A stretch of 64,000 nt of DNA from Orbilia blumenaviensis (GCA_036872755.1 JAVHNS010000002.1:2170001-2234000), one strand, 5' to 3'. Shown: positions 12,201 through 26,159, counted from the stretch's first letter. Numbers and translations: made by a program. Notes: generated by a model from the letters alone, not told the origin.

Positions 12201-13539
12201 GAAAGGGGTGGTGTAGCTATAAAAGGACAGATTCCCATCCTTTGGTCGGGTCTGGGCGATAAAGGAATATTATCGTGACCATAAGATCTCAAGAACACAC
12301 AAGACTCTTGTCCAATCTTGTTCTTCTAGGGTATTCCTAAGCTCGAAACACCACAGGCCCACATTTTTGCGAATCCAACCGTGAGCCATTCGCTATCACA
12401 TTGTCTTCCTTCGGACATCCCCAACGAAGTGGGAGACGTATTATTTTGCTTGTTCCTGAAGCCCTTTGGGTACATAGACTGCGGCTTCTATTCTGTCTTC
12501 CTTTGATCCTTTAAATCTCTCGGCCCGGACGCACGATATCCTCTAACTGCAGTTGACTGCGAATCTTCTAAAATAACCGTTTGACTTTTTGTTATTTCTC
12601 GAATCATCGATTGGTAGTCCACTTTAAGGTTGTTACCCCTTAAGGACAAACGACAGTGCTCGGGGATTGGACAAGGTTTTAAGGCCAAGCGGACAAGCCG
12701 TTTGCGACATTCCTAAAGCCGGTTCGTCGGTCTGCACACTAAGCCCAGATTTATATCCGGGGACAAATCCACGGCCCAAAGGTCCGCAGATCTGTAAGCT
12801 ATACCCACTTCTTTCCGGCGACTTTCGGATTTCTGGGGTATATATAGAGACGACCGGTTCTCCCGATTCGATGAAGGAGCTGTGAAGCTAAAGGTTGTCT
12901 ATGTTCCATTAGTGTATCCGCAAAATTCTTCGGTTTCGGACTTGCTTATAAAATAATTAATTGTCTTTCGGTAAGTGGGAAATAGCAAGAAGCACAGGCC
13001 CTTGTTTGCCTGGATTTGACACCACTTGCCCCAATCCAGCTTCCCCAACGTAGCATGTCGGATAGTTGCATGTTGGAAAGCTTGCACGTTCGCAACCTAT
13101 GTTTTAAAGATAAAACGAGAATATCAGGCTGACAGTTTGCCAATCGGTTGGCTCTGTAGGCTTCAGCATCCTCCTTACTACTTTAGTCTGGTAGTGTGGT
13201 CGTAGTCATCCAATAGACTTCGATTTTGTATACACTTTCGATATCACAAGGTCCCTTTCATGCATTACAAGGAAGGTAGACCCGACGTTAGACCATCTTT
13301 GCAGCGACCACCCTAATTGCGATATCGCCCACCGATATCTATTAAGACCGATCAATATCCATCGCCATATCTTTCTCCGGACAGCCATTCGTTCATTTGC
13401 CCGAGGATTTTAAAGCGTTGGCCTTTTAAAGGATACCATTATTTGGACATTATTGTATTGGGGTAACAACAATTAGACCTGCAGACAAATTCAGTAGTTG
13501 GAACCTCAAACCCCCCCCATCTGGAAAACAACCTTTGCG
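9207..13539. other. Gene-poor region
   Basis: No supported gene. The longest frames (about 105-113 codons at 9445-9762 and 10842-11183) have no recognisable sequence or splice context. There is an orphan TATAAAAGG at 12218-12226 with no identified gene within 1.3 kb. The promoter of the gene at 13540 must lie at the right end. Confidence 0.5.
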
Positions 13540-14850
13540 ATGGCTTCTGTATCAAGCAACGTTCTCACGGTCCCGGACTTTGACAGACCAATCGTCATCC
13601 TAAACAGAGATCCATCACGACCACCCTCATCTCAGTCCCTCCGGAGGTCTATGTCAGAAGAGAGTTTGAACAAAGTAACCCTTCCGATCTCACGCGAAGT
13701 CCCATACTTTGTCAACCACATGCCACCATCACCTGCAAAGACGCCGACCAACAGGTCCATCGAGAATCTACATCTAGACACGTCCAACATGGTTCCCCCA
13801 ATCGACCAGATCGTGCCTTTGCATGACGTCAACGTATCAATCACCAATCTCCATCGAACTGTCGTCTCAAACAGAGAAGATGATTCGCCAATTGCTACCA
13901 AGAACGAAGTTAATGACTACATTCAGCAAACGGCCGACATCCTCTCTGAGACCGTCAAGGAGTTCCAGGAGGTTTCGAAGCTCAACGTAGGCGAGAAAAG
14001 CACTGTTGAACAGCTTGTTGCTGCCAACCTTCGTCTTCTTCGAACCTTGAAGGATAGACATGCTGCCTTGGACAAGGTCGAGCATGAGGTCCGAACTGAG
14101 CGTAACCGTTCAACTGGTCCTTATACCAGTATTAATCGCTCGGTAAGTTTTGCATTTGCTTTGATCACTCGGCCTTCGTGGGGTCTGTGAACGAGATCAC
14201 CGGATCCTAGATATGTGTAAGCAAGAAAACAAAACTAATAAGATTTGGATAGCTTTACTTTGACACCGCTGGCGATACCCCCCCGCAAGCCTCACGCATC
14301 ACATTCAAAGACTCTGTTCGTCGTAATAGTGATGAGATGGACGGAATGAGCACGATGTCGATGGAGTGGACTGAAAAGAAACAGGATCGATTAAAGGAGT
14401 TGGAGAAACTCCTTAAATCTGCTAACCGTGCCTGGAGTGCCGAGCAAAACAATTACCTTGAGGAGGTACGTCCTATCCGTTCTCTGATCCGCGTTAATCC
14501 CGTGTGCTTACATAGCTAATGCCCTACGTAGCTCGGACAACTTCAAGAAGAGAGAAGGAAGCATAAGAAGAAGACCAAGCAAGAGCAGCGTCAAATGGTT
14601 AAGATGGAACGATCCCTGTCAATGTCCAGCGATCGAGAGCGCCGAACGTCCACCAGCCGAGAGAGAGTAAGCTCCCTCCTAATATCCACGGCCCAGCTTA
14701 GATTCACGAATCATAGACTAACATAACCCTTCCTAGGCCTCGTCTGCCGACACTAAGCGTCGTCTCTCACTCGGATTCAGCCCAAAGCCAATGACACGCA
14801 CCGGCTCTAGCAGCGGCTTTCTCGACCGCATCTTCCGTGTTGGAAAATAA
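13540..14850 (+). CDS. Unrecognised coiled-coil, Ser/Arg-rich protein
   Basis: Four exons, 13540-14142, 14253-14465, 14532-14666 and 14737-14850, give 354 aa. All three introns have good donors (GTAAGT, GTACGT, GTAAGC) and all are phase 0. The start is the first ATG of the open frame. Residues 1-120 are Ser/Pro-rich and look disordered; about 125-195 and 220-290 are predicted helices with heptad-like spacing (NEVNDYIQQTADILSETVKE; EKKQDRLKELEKLLKSA). About 275-310 is very basic (RRKHKKKTKQEQR), and the end is SGFLDRIFRVGK. I cannot name a family. The pattern would suit a scaffold or cytoskeleton-associated protein, but that is only a guess. Confidence 0.8.
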
Positions 14851-17800
14851 GCGCCACCTTCATGCTTCGGTCTACAACGGATCCTCTCTCAAACCCCCCA
14901 TATTTACGATTTTACGACTCCAAAAGTTCAGCATAATCCTCATACGGGTTACAAAAAGTGTTTAATTGCCCGCTCGCGTTGCAGTTTGCATTCTTCGGTT
15001 TTTTCAATTTTGGTGAATTTACTGCACAAGGATACCACGACAGCGTTTAGCTTTTAATTGTTTAATACCTCTCCTCGGAATCGCCCCTCAGCCTTTAGTT
15101 TTTCTTTTACTTTTTTCTTTTACTTTTTTTTAAACGGGTTATTGTTCTCTTCTTGTCCAAACTTGCCTTCGAGCTTTTTCACTATGCACATGTGCATACA
15201 GGTTAGGCTCATGGTCCACAATTGTGGATTCTATTATTCTGTGACGACAGACATTTGCAAATCGCTGGACTTGAAATCTGGCTTGTTTGCCTGCTTTGAC
15301 TCTGTTTCTCAGTCTATTGATAGTATCTAGTATTAGCATGAATGAACAATGCTCTTTCTATTTTACAACGCCGTCCTTGGTTAGCCTTGATCATTTGTAG
15401 GAATATAGTAGTACTAGTACTGGAGAGGTTTCAGAAGCCATGTTGATATGCCATGGAGGCGTAATGCATGTAATAGACCCCATGACCAGAACCCAGCCTG
15501 AGACATATGCCCTCCAACGGTACGAGGCCCGCGTTCCCACCGCATGGTAGCCTTGCACGTTTCCGGCTCCTCGGAATTGTAAGCTTATAATTAAGGCAGT
15601 CGTCGGTCTACATGTGAGCCCAACGTCATATGCGTGTGCGTAGCACGACCACACCAGGTGGGCCTGGGCACGGATCAGATAGCCGATATAACACCCCCTC
15701 ACCCGATCGAATACCCCCGCCTCACCGGCTGTGTACCCTGGCATTTGATGAATCACCAAGCAGGCCCGGAGTACGGATGTGTACATCTCATACTCTTATA
15801 CATGGATACGTTACACGAGCAAACGACCTGTCGCGAGTTTATTTGCTAGAACGTATCAGAAGCCCCACTCCTGTTGTGTTTGCACGGTCTCGACTATAGA
15901 GGCTTCATTTGCGGGATAAAACGGCTCCAACCCATTCCGAGGCCGTTACTGCATATGATTGTGCCCAATGCATTGTAGAGCGACAGAGAATGATCTGCAC
16001 CATTGAATTCATGAACTGAATCCGCAACAACGGTTTGGGAACCATGTCGTGTAACGCTACTCGAGCAAGGGAGATAGTCACACTACAGGGATAGGATAGG
16101 TTACTCGGCAAGCGGAACGGCAGGATAACGGCGAAAGGGAGTGGACGAGAGCGGTAAGTTGCCGCCCTAGCCTTCCGAACTGGACCCCTCAAGTTTGGAG
16201 ATAGCCTCAGGCCAAATCCACGGACGGGGAGAACCCTTTTTTTTTTTTGCAGTTTTGGTAGTCTGTGTACCGTTGGCATGTTTGTTTGTAACACTGCAAG
16301 GTGAGGCTCAAGGGTTTAGGGAGCTTAAAACTGCATTGATTTGTGTAATTTACGGGGTTCAGTCCTAAGTGAACTCTTAGAAATGAATGCCCAAAGATAT
16401 TTAAATCTACTAACACTCCCAACCTCAGTAACAAGATTAATTAAGATTATAACACTACATTACATTGATCTATAGTTAAAGAGCTTCAGGGGTCGAGTGA
16501 AGTTAGGGAATTGTAATTATAATTAATACCTAATCTCGGTCCCAGACACTGTTGACCACAACTATGATTAATACCAGCAGGTTGTTGTTTATAATTCGGT
16601 CATATGACCGCTCTTTGCTGAATGGGACGGCTATCCAGCTGGTTCGTTCCCATTGCACTCCCTGGCGCGACGGATATTAGAATACTAAAATTAACCAGCG
16701 CCATGTACATGTGCCTTTGTAGGCATTCAGAAATATCTCAGTGACACGTAAGCCGCGCGTTTTCCCCACGTCTCGCATCACCAGAAACGAGTCCATATTT
16801 TTTTCAAAACCTGTCTCCAACCAATATTGGTTAGGTATTTCATATCATCCCACCCACCCCAAAGCTCAATGTTTATGAGCACAAATACTATACACGGGAG
16901 AGCACCAAATATGCTAGCTACGAATGGTGAACTTCGATATCGATGATTGACTAGGTTTGGTTTCACCTCGCTAGGGTATCGGCTTTGCGTTTCAGACGAA
17001 TAGTTCCTGCTGGTGGTCTATTTGGCACCTCGTATTAGCAAGAAAGAAACAGACTATAGCTTAAATATAAACAAATGTATACACTCAAGGGATATACCTT
17101 AAACGGGCGCTGATATACGCGTTTGCCGAAAAGGCTGGATCGACAGAACCAGCTGAACGAAGGAGCATAGAAGGGCCGCTTGGATCTGTGCAGAATGGAA
17201 GCCATGGTATTTTGGATTCTCTGTCTTCCAGATACTCGAATATTCTAACCTAGTTTAGATAGCTAGAGGATGAATATAAAAATCATCTCTCTTCCTGAAT
17301 GATGTTTATCGATGACTGCCAACGCCCGCCAGCAAGGTCGATGCCGATTAGGTGTCTAGGGTTGATGCTCGATAGTAGAGGAATAGTACGATGTGAGTAT
17401 GGAAATACTTTAAAAAAACCATTTCCCACGATATTCAGTTGAGCAGTATCAATCTTGTTTGTCACTTTTACTAGGAAATTATTGCAACTGTCCGTTGTCA
17501 TTACGACACCATAATGATCCTTCTCACACGTGGGGGGTAGTTACAACTTGTTGCATTTTTTGTGTTGTCATCACTCTACCCAATTCAGCTGCTGGTCTCG
17601 TGACGACGTTTGAGCTGACCTCCAACCTCCCCAACACCAGTTCTCCCTTCCGAAATGATACCTCAGTATCGCCTCGACACGTGCTACCCAATACCATCTT
17701 CAGCATTCCTATATCTATTGAAACAAGTTTTTCACAGCGAGAAACATCACGGAGGAAGGGTATTAATCACATGTTTTTTAGCCTTATGTGGCGGTCGACA

Positions 17801-19720
17801 AACCAGGGCCGGGTCTAAGCTTCCTTAGCCCCATGCATTTCTACCGATGTCAACCCCAGCTGCCCAAACGAATCCTAGGCTCGACTCAACGGGCTGCATG
17901 TCGTATATTTCTACAGTTCTAAGAGGCACTTAAATTCGCACGAATACAAAGCGCGAAAAGTCTTCAAGACACAGTCACCGGAGGCCATGGATATGTCGGC
18001 ACATTTTTTGAATGTGTTAATAATCCCAAAGATATGATATGAGGCCGGAGGCTTTCAAGCCACGGCCGGAAGGGCCAGAAATCTGGGAATTTCAGACGAG
18101 TCGGCCACCTGACTAGGCCGAATTTGGAGCCGGCAGCGCGGGATGATAAGGAACCGCGGTCGTACGACCAGGGGCAAATCAGCCTTTTGTCCTTCCTGCC
18201 GAGAAGATTCTTCATTGAAATTCATGAGCATAAACATCTGATTATATGGTTAACGTTTGCAGTCGAATGCCGCAGTGTAGCCGGCCGAGTTCAAGTGGCC
18301 GAGTGCTAGGCATCCGCAAGTGTCGAGAAATCGTGAGTTTGCACAGCTTCAATCTCCTTGAGTTGGGTACCTAGACGTCCAAGAGTTTCTTGTGTGGTTT
18401 GATCTCAAATGGGTGGAGGGTGGGATAAAAAGTGGAAAGGTCGCTGCTGATAGTGGGGGTCCGCACAGATATCGGTTTAATCCCAATCGCGCTGGTGATC
18501 GAAAGATTGAGCTCCAATGAAAACGGAGATATTGGAGAGGAGATGGACAAGAAACCTCCCTTCGCTTTTGTTTGCTGTGCACCAGAACAGGACGATTTCA
18601 GGAGAACGAAATAAAGAGATGAATCCGATGCAAGGCCATTGCTTTTGAAAAGCGGGGATGCATGTCAGTATTTATTTCCAGCAACCCTTCATTACTCCTG
18701 CGAGGGCTTCCCAAATAGCCGTTCGTTCCTTCCCTATCGAAGACTGTTAGTGGCATGCCCTCCACCCGATAACGTGGCACAACTGCATTAGCAACGAGAG
18801 AGGGGTTTGTTTCCTCCGTTCGATCCCTCTTGCTTATCTGCCTGCTTGGTCGCCGTCTTCTCATGATCGCCGACCACTCTTTTCAATTGTTACGCATCAT
18901 TTTCTCGAATGACCCAAGAATATTCCTGACAGTTTAACGCACGTAATCCCGACAGATATCCAGGTACAGTGAGGCTCTTGACAGGGCCTTGATTCAGATC
19001 CGAAGCCCACAGCACCAGGTACCGTTTTCTTTGCAGTTGCCTCTTAGTTTCAGAAAGCGGGTTCGCATCGTTTACGAACGCCTTCAACTTGCGGAAGAGC
19101 TGAGGAGAAGAAGCTCTCCCCGAATATCCCCAAATACTCAAATTTCTCAACCAAGTTTCGGAATTTTTCGTGTTTGATTAAGCCCGCGGTTCATTTAAAT
19201 CCCATTTGTCATCTGAAGCTATTGGATTATCCACATTGGATACCTAGAGGTGTGTCGTCTGCCTCTTCTTGACATTTACCGCAACTAGCAATTTTTTGTA
19301 CGTAAGAACCATGCTAATCGCCCAATCGATTCCTTCCGCGCAACAGCACATCGTCACCAGCTTGTCGGTTCCAGAACAATTCTTTTGCTTTCGATATCAG
19401 TACCTTCTTGTGTAACGCCAAATCTGTTATCTGCGATAAATCGCCTTTTTAGCGCTTGCGGCGTCGAGGAGCACAATTCAGTTCACGAAAGACTGCGCCA
19501 GCTCCTCTTTTTTATTCGTTTTTCCTTGCCCTGGTTCCTCTTTCAATAGAAAAAAAAAAAAAAAAAAAAAAGGCAGCGCTGTATCAATCTGATTGTGCAT
19601 ACGACCTAGCTTGCTCGCCTGCCCCGCCTACAAGGTGCATGTTAGGAAGTGGCCCGGCACCTGGAAGGCCTGATCGATTAAATAACTCCCCGTACCCTAC
19701 AGCATCCAAAACGTCTCACG
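14851..19720. other. Gene-poor region
   Basis: No supported gene in 4.9 kb. Small frames (up to 131 codons, 15391-15786) are unrelated to anything I know. Contains the 3' end of the coiled-coil gene and, at the right end, the promoter of the zinc-cluster regulator including an A22 run (19550-19571). Confidence 0.5.
19550..19571. repeat. A22 homopolymer upstream of the zinc-cluster gene
   Basis: Twenty-two consecutive A about 150 bp before the start codon at 19721. Poly(dA:dT) tracts in fungal promoters commonly exclude nucleosomes, so this may be a promoter element. Confidence 0.9.
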
Positions 19721-22158
19721 ATGCCGGATTACTCGCAACCTGTCGCGATCGCTCAATATCAAAATCTCCAGCTTCATCAACAGCCCCCTCCTCCATCCGC
19801 AGATAATTATGATGAGGAAGAAAGTGGAGCCTATAGATACCCTGGTTCTGGGGTCGGCGTGCTGCCTACCACTGGATTACCAACAAATGGAATGGGATAT
19901 CCCTCGCTCCCTTTAAGATCCAACTCACACCCCAGCATTCCAACAACCACAGAATACCTGATATCACCGCAAACAATACATCAGCCATCTCTCTTCCCAC
20001 CACCGCAGTCTGCCCCTCTACCGACCCAAACAATCCCCTCAACGTTATACACCGAAGGCGGCGATGTCATGCAAAGCGGCGTGAAGGTCGAAGCATCCCC
20101 CCCACCACCACAATCTGGTAACACTGGCGGCCAGCCATATTTGCGAGTTGCGAGATTTGTAGGCCCTCCTCCTGTCCCTTTAGCGTGTACTGAGTGTCGG
20201 AGCCGGCATCTTAAATGCGATGCTGGCACGCCCAGTTGCTCCAGATGCGTTACCGATACCAGGGACTGTATATATGTCAAAAGTAGAAGAGGATGGAAGG
20301 GAAGTAGGAGACGGCCTTCGGCCCAGAGCAGGGCGGGGAGTGTTAGTGGCGGGGAAGGCGGGTTCGGTGTTATGAGTGATGGTGGCGGTAATGGTACAAT
20401 TTCCAGTCCTTCTCGCGACATCGCCCCTCAAGTTCGACGCATCTTTTTGCTTTTTCTATGTAGAACGATGGTGTTGAAAGAGTCCCTTGAGGATGCTAAT
20501 AGGTTAAACGATCGTAAACTAATGCAAGCTGTACTGTTTAGAGCGAGGTTCAACGTCGCGTGCATCGTCACAAACCCGGCAAGCTTCTGTTTCTACGGCA
20601 TCTAATGCTACAGTATCGCCCACGAACTCGCCGCCGGTATCGAGGAATCAATCAAACCCAGGGCCTCCTCCTCCAAACGCCTTGGAAAACGTCAGGAATC
20701 ACTATCGAGGATCGACAAACTTTGCATCGGTGCATGATCATGTCCCGCCCCAGCCGACTGCCAACTTGATCCAATTATATTATGCATATTTTCATTCCGC
20801 TCACCCTTTTATTCTACCGCCTGCATACCTTATCAAAACACCCGCTGCGAAACTAACACAATTACTACCTGTTATGCGATTTATTGGGTCGTTCTATGCG
20901 CCTTCAGCCCCACATCAGTCTTTTAGGGATGCTGCAGACTTCACTCTGTTCCAGCAAAATGCCCCCCGAAACTCATATACGGTACAGGCAATGCTCTTAT
21001 TCGCTATCGGTCTCCATGCAGATAACCTCCAAGAACGTAGCGGTCAGGTGAAGGATATTGCGATCGAGATGGCCTTAGAGCTTGGCATGAACCTCGAGGG
21101 TTTTGCGGAAGCCGCTGGTGAAGGCGACCCTGTTATAGAGGAAAGCTGGAGGCGGACATGGTGGGAGTTATACTTCTTGGATGGAATATTCGCAGGGGTC
21201 CACCAAAGAGACTGCTTTAGGCTGTGGAGTGTAGAGTGTACCGTCCCACTGCCCTGCGAGGAGCAGGAATATCTGTCCAGCCGAATACCGCCTACAAGAT
21301 CGCTAGTAGACTTCGACGAAAGATATTTCTCAGAGGACAACCGGCCCTTCTCATCTTATGCGTACAGAGTCGAAGCCGTACGGATTTTAGGGCAAGTTCT
21401 AGCGTGCGGGGGTAGTGACAACCCAGATGATCCGAGAGTGGATTCTGCAGACACAAGCCTGGTGAATTGGATGCTGCATTTGCCTGCTGGGAAGAAGGAG
21501 CTAGTAGATAAGGACGGGAGGGTGGACGAGATGCTGTTCCAGGCCCACATGGTCATAAATGCGTAAGTACTTCGACATTCACCCTAAACTTAAAAAAAAA
21601 AAAGAAAAAAATATATCTGACAAGAATTCTAGGGCATCTATATACTTACATAGACCAAAATCACATCTTGCTATTTCACTTGTGCCGGACGAAACATCAT
21701 GCACGCCACCAACACAATGGACGACAACATCGAAACCTGTAGCATTTCACACGACCAAGGCCATCCGGGCAGCAGACGCAATATCAAAACTCATAACCCT
21801 CCCAACCCCACTTATCAAGCATACGCCATTCTTCACCTGCATTATAACACTAAGTGCGATTGTACACTTATCTGCTTGTTCGTGGCTATTGTATGGGGAG
21901 GAAGGGTTTATGGCAAAAGAGAGGATAAGGCTCAGTGTTGGGGCACTGAAAACCTTGGAAGATATCTGGCATGTGGCTGGATGTGTGCTCATGCAGGTCA
22001 AAGTGGTATCGAGGGAAGTGTTCGCACTCCCTCGGCCGGAGGGATCCAAAAATGGTGGAATACTAACCGAAGAGGAGTTTGCAAGGCTGGTTGACGATGA
22101 ACAGGGGATCGAACTGATCGAGGGCGCAGAGATGCCGCTCCAATGGGATGGCCAGTAG
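19721..22158 (+). CDS. Zn2Cys6 transcription factor with fungal-specific TF domain
   Basis: Nuclear regulator of the Gal4 class. Best model: exons 19721-20387, 20542-21562 and 21633-22158 (737 aa). The last intron (GTAAGT..CTAG, 70 nt) is secure. The first (20388-20541, 154 nt) has its acceptor at TTTAG 20541; its donor could also be at 20394, which keeps the phase. Residues 1-150 are Pro/Gln-rich; the zinc cluster at about 155-182 reads CTECRSRHLKC..CSRC..C with standard spacing. The fungal-specific TF domain (about 330-600) includes FHSAHPFILPP and RRTWWELYFLDG. The gene converges on the aminotransferase at 23133-25388. Target genes cannot be read from sequence. Confidence 0.9.
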
Positions 22159-23132
22159 AGGCACCCATCAAATCTAGTCGAGATCAAAGCTCGAAAGAAG
22201 CAAAACAAAAGGTGGGATAGGGAGAACAAAAACGATAAACTTGCTCTTAGCATTTTAGAATTGGCATGTTGATGATATTTGCGATACCGCGACCCCTATA
22301 CGATGGATATTCGATAGGGATTTTCCGGCAAAACTTGTTTTCTTTCCTTCTTTCTTTTTCATATTTTTGGTATATTGGCATAGGGAAGTGTTTTGGATTT
22401 GCGATGTATTATCGCTTACTCAGTTTTTTCAGCTAATGTAACCTATAATACCTACTATTGGTACCACACGGTCTCGATTATCATTCCTACAGCATGGATA
22501 TATGTCTCTTGTATTGATAGCAGATGGCGTGATGATATCGATGACGATGATGATGAAGACGATAGTATCTTTACACGAAGGCGATCCAGAATAGCGGGTA
22601 GTTTCATAAGATTAAACTTAGCTTCTGGAACTTTAGAAACCTATAGCTCCTGGCTACTTAAGTAGCCAGCCAGCTGGTTAATCTCTTCAAATTTAAGGGA
22701 ATCACGGGTCACTTCGGCGAGACCAGGGAACCCTTTAAATTGATAAAATGTTCACTGCCCTGTTCATCTAGATGCCCGCATTACCTACATATTGGCAGAC
22801 AGGCCTTGCTTTACCGGCCTTGCTATATGCAATGTATCTGCATCTGCATGTTATTGCAGCCACAGCCAACGCGCCCTGTAGGCTTATCGTTAGCAATCGA
22901 TTGCGGTATGGTATAATATAGATAATTATCGCTTTATATTTATCCCGAGATGCATTGCATGTCCAATCTGCCCATTATCTTACATAAGCATATAAAACCC
23001 AATTCATAACCAATTGTCCGAACTACAAATATTTGCGACCAAACCCCAAAGCTCCCAGAAACAGCATTCAAGAAAAAGAAAAAGAAAAAGAAAAGAAAAA
23101 AACAAAAAAGAGAATCACTAAGGAAATCCCAA
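22159..23132. other. Convergent intergenic region TF/aminotransferase
   Basis: Holds the 3' ends of two convergent genes. A GATGATGATGAAGA-like patch near 22540 and AGAAAA repeats near 23070-23105 are simple sequence. A 90-codon frame at 22393-22665 is not convincing. Confidence 0.5.
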
Positions 23133-25388
23133 TCAGCAGAATTGTGGCAGACGCAAATCCATATCTGCGCTCAACTCGACATTCTCGTCGTCTTTCTTCG
23201 GGAACTCCTGTAGCTCAAAGAATTCTTTAACACCGTTTCCAAAGGCCACGCTCGCCCTCTTCAGCTCAGTCTCGTCGACAGCTGCGAAGCAGAGTCTAAA
23301 ATACTTCCATGCTTCTCGTTGTTCAACTTCGTCATTTGCTCCAAAGGCCTGCCCGGGGCACACTAAACACCTAATTTCATCGCCTGTTAAATGCTCCCAC
23401 AGAGCCTTCATGATCTCTCGCCCATTCATTCCATCGTAGAGCCTATGGATTTCAAAGTATACCCTAACCCACACAAACATCCCTCCCATTGGTCTTTCGA
23501 ATTCATAGAGTTCTTTCACAGCCTTGTGTACCAAGCTGTATTTTCCGCTGTCGATAACATTGCCATCTTGATCCACGATCTCCTTCAACCGAATGTTTTT
23601 GAGATGGATCATAGTCACTGTTCTCCCAGCTTCAAGAGCGATACAGAGGGTGTTCATCCGAGATTCGTATTGGTGGCGGAGGAGGGAAAGCCAAGTTATC
23701 CACCCGGACATGGACCATGTGTGTATCAAAAGTTTGGCAACGAGCGCTTGGGTTGCACCTGAGGGCATCTGAGTAGTTAGCTCAGACAGACGGAGTATGC
23801 GGTCTATTATCGTTGGGTGGCCAATCCTATAGAAGTTTTTAGGTTAGTGCCTATTTAGACAAATTTACCTACGTATATATGGTGGTGCAGAGGCGGGTTT
23901 ACTCACATCCATCCAAGTCGGCATCCTGGTGCCATCGTTTTGGAAAACGTATCAAACCGCAGGACCCGGCCGTCGGTGTCGATAGTCATGTATGAAGGCA
24001 CCAGGGTTGACAGGAAAGTATCATTATCGGGGAGTTCAGTAAACAGGTCGTATTGTAAGAACCAATATGGGTCGTCCTCCATAATAATTATATCGTATTT
24101 CTGACATAGCGCATATATTTGCTTACGTCTCTTCACGCTGAGGACACCTGCTGTAGGGTTTTGACCCATACTATTTTTGCACCACTCGTTAGAACCCATC
24201 ATCTATAAGACAGTGGGGAATTTTAACTAACCTGACGGTGTATAGAAGGTGAGGGCGAGGCCCATCCCTCCTAACGTCCCATGACTCAAGTATTCCCTGA
24301 AGCCCATCATCCCCTTCGACAACCATACCCTCCTTATCAACATCGACTGGCACAACATCTATCCCTCTGCAGGCCGCAGCTATTAACACATACCAGTTAG
24401 CGCTTGGAAAGTGATTAACGCGCACACGACTAAGCACACTGGAAATATGAAATCAAAAAATAACTTACTATTCACGGCACCCTTATACACAAACTTTTCC
24501 ATCAGAATCTTGTCCCCTCTATATGGATCCGCCAATACCTCAAGTGCCTTGTTAAACCCGTCTGTATTCCCGCAAGTCATGATCACATTAGGTGAATCAT
24601 AGGGAATCTTCCCTTGATGCTGGTAGTTTACTGCGAAGTTCTTAATGAAATCAAGAAGCATGGGTAGACCCTCACAGGCACCATATTGTAATGCACGTGC
24701 GAGATATATGTCTGCTGAGGGATCTGAGGAATTTGGAGGAGGAAATTTGGGGATCGTGAAGTGACTAGGCTTCTTTATGGAGACGAGAAGTTGAAGAAAA
24801 GTCGTATGGAGACCAGTGGTGAAGTGGTTTGGAGTTAGAGCTGTAGCGGATAGGGTGTCGAATGGGAAGAAGGAAGGATGCGGCATGCCGCCGGCGAGAT
24901 TAGCCATTCCCGGAACTATTAATATGTTTCATGTTAGTATCTATAGATCTACATGTACAGTTCACTAAATAGGCCCCTGATATGCCTGCGGGGGTGCATA
25001 GAATAATATTCTTTGCAAAGTAGTATGTGAGGTAATACTACTAATAGGAAGGGTGAAGAATACGAAGTAGATAGTTGTAAGGGTTCTTACTGGCACCATA
25101 TTTGTACAGTCCCTGCAACTTCGACTGTTTAAACCTCCTAGCTAACGGCGACAGATGATGCGACAGATCCTGCGGTTTGGGCCTTGGGGCTAATGGCAAT
25201 AGCTTTGGATTATCCTCGACCTTATCCATCTTTTCTTTCGTCGAATGTAGCTGCGTTGCGTTGTAATTCCTTTCAGCCAAACTGGTTGTAGAAAGTTGGA
25301 ACTGAAGCTGGAGCTGTAATTGTGGACGAACGCTGCATTCCACGAAATGTTTAAGAAAGAAAGCGAGATCTTGGGAAACGGAGGACAT
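23133..25388 (-). CDS. Aro8-type PLP-dependent aromatic/2-aminoadipate aminotransferase
   Basis: Class I/II aminotransferase moving amino groups between aromatic amino acids (or 2-aminoadipate) and 2-oxoacids. Minus-strand exons are 25388-25091, 24915-24469, 24379-24232, 24170-23907 and 23826-23133 (616 aa); all phases close. Family signatures in order are DLSHHLS (about 75), IPGMANLAGGMPHPSFFPFD at the exon 1/2 junction (about 100), LYTVSMGQNPTAG across the exon 3/4 junction (about 295), IIIMEDDPYWF (PLP-binding Asp and Tyr), and SKTMAPGCRLGW with the Schiff-base Lys. The N-terminal 50 residues contain a (QL)n stretch and may be disordered; a later start at the Met near 54 is possible. Convergent with the zinc-cluster gene. 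Substrate preference is not decidable here. Confidence 0.9.
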
Positions 25389-26159
25389 CTTAGAAGAATT
25401 AAGGAACCGGCCCTTTTAGACTTAGTTAAACAGTTAACACGAACTTAGTAAAGCTAAATTAAGGAATTTCACTGCTGGCGCATTGTTAAAACCGTTACGA
25501 AATCGCGGCGAGCCTTAGAGCACTCGCGTGAAGTCGGGACTGGCTGCCGGATCGAGGGCCTCTTTATCTAGCCATTCTTTCGATGCTCAGTTCTTTAAAG
25601 CAATTGAGGCAATTCATTGATGAGCTTTTCATGTTTCCCCGCTGTGGATACAGGGCGGGCGAAGTCATCACGGAGAACACGTCGACGAAACGTCAGACTA
25701 TCACATTCGGTGCTTGAGGGATGCAGGCTGGCCTGGGGATTGGATATGTGGACTGCGCTGTCAAGAATTGACTGGATCGGTTGGCCAGCTCGAGTGCTGT
25801 GCTTCCCCAGTGTGATGGGATTTGGATACCTCGGCTTTAGATATTTGACCCGGAATCACACTTCGGAACAGAATAGATCTAGACTCTATTCTAAAAAAAT
25901 ATCAGTCGAGGTTTCCCGCCATCGACTTAGAGGTGTCGAGATGCCATTGACTTCCCATAGATATCACCACAAAGCCATGCACGCTTCGTTTGACAAACCA
26001 ACCTTACACTGTGAGCATTTTAGCTCAAACTTTCGTATCTTCGTAACCTGTACCCCTGTCGAGCTGCCCATTTAAGCCTCAGATCCCAGCACATCCGGCT
26101 ATCCAAAAGAAGACGAGGCAAAATGTCAAAGTTGAAAAAAAGTTGAGCAAAAAGAAAGA
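25389..26159. other. Aminotransferase promoter and tRNA 3' flank
   Basis: Upstream region of the aminotransferase (minus strand). A 152-codon plus-strand frame (25617-26075) has no recognisable features. No other gene seen. Confidence 0.5.
26149..26153 (-). terminator. RNA polymerase III terminator of tRNA-Tyr
   Basis: A run of five T on the minus strand, 7-11 nt after the tRNA 3' end, is the standard Pol III stop signal. Confidence 0.7.

Noticed and set aside
25617..26075. 152-codon plus-strand frame
   Set aside because: No recognisable sequence, mixed composition, lies in the aminotransferase promoter.
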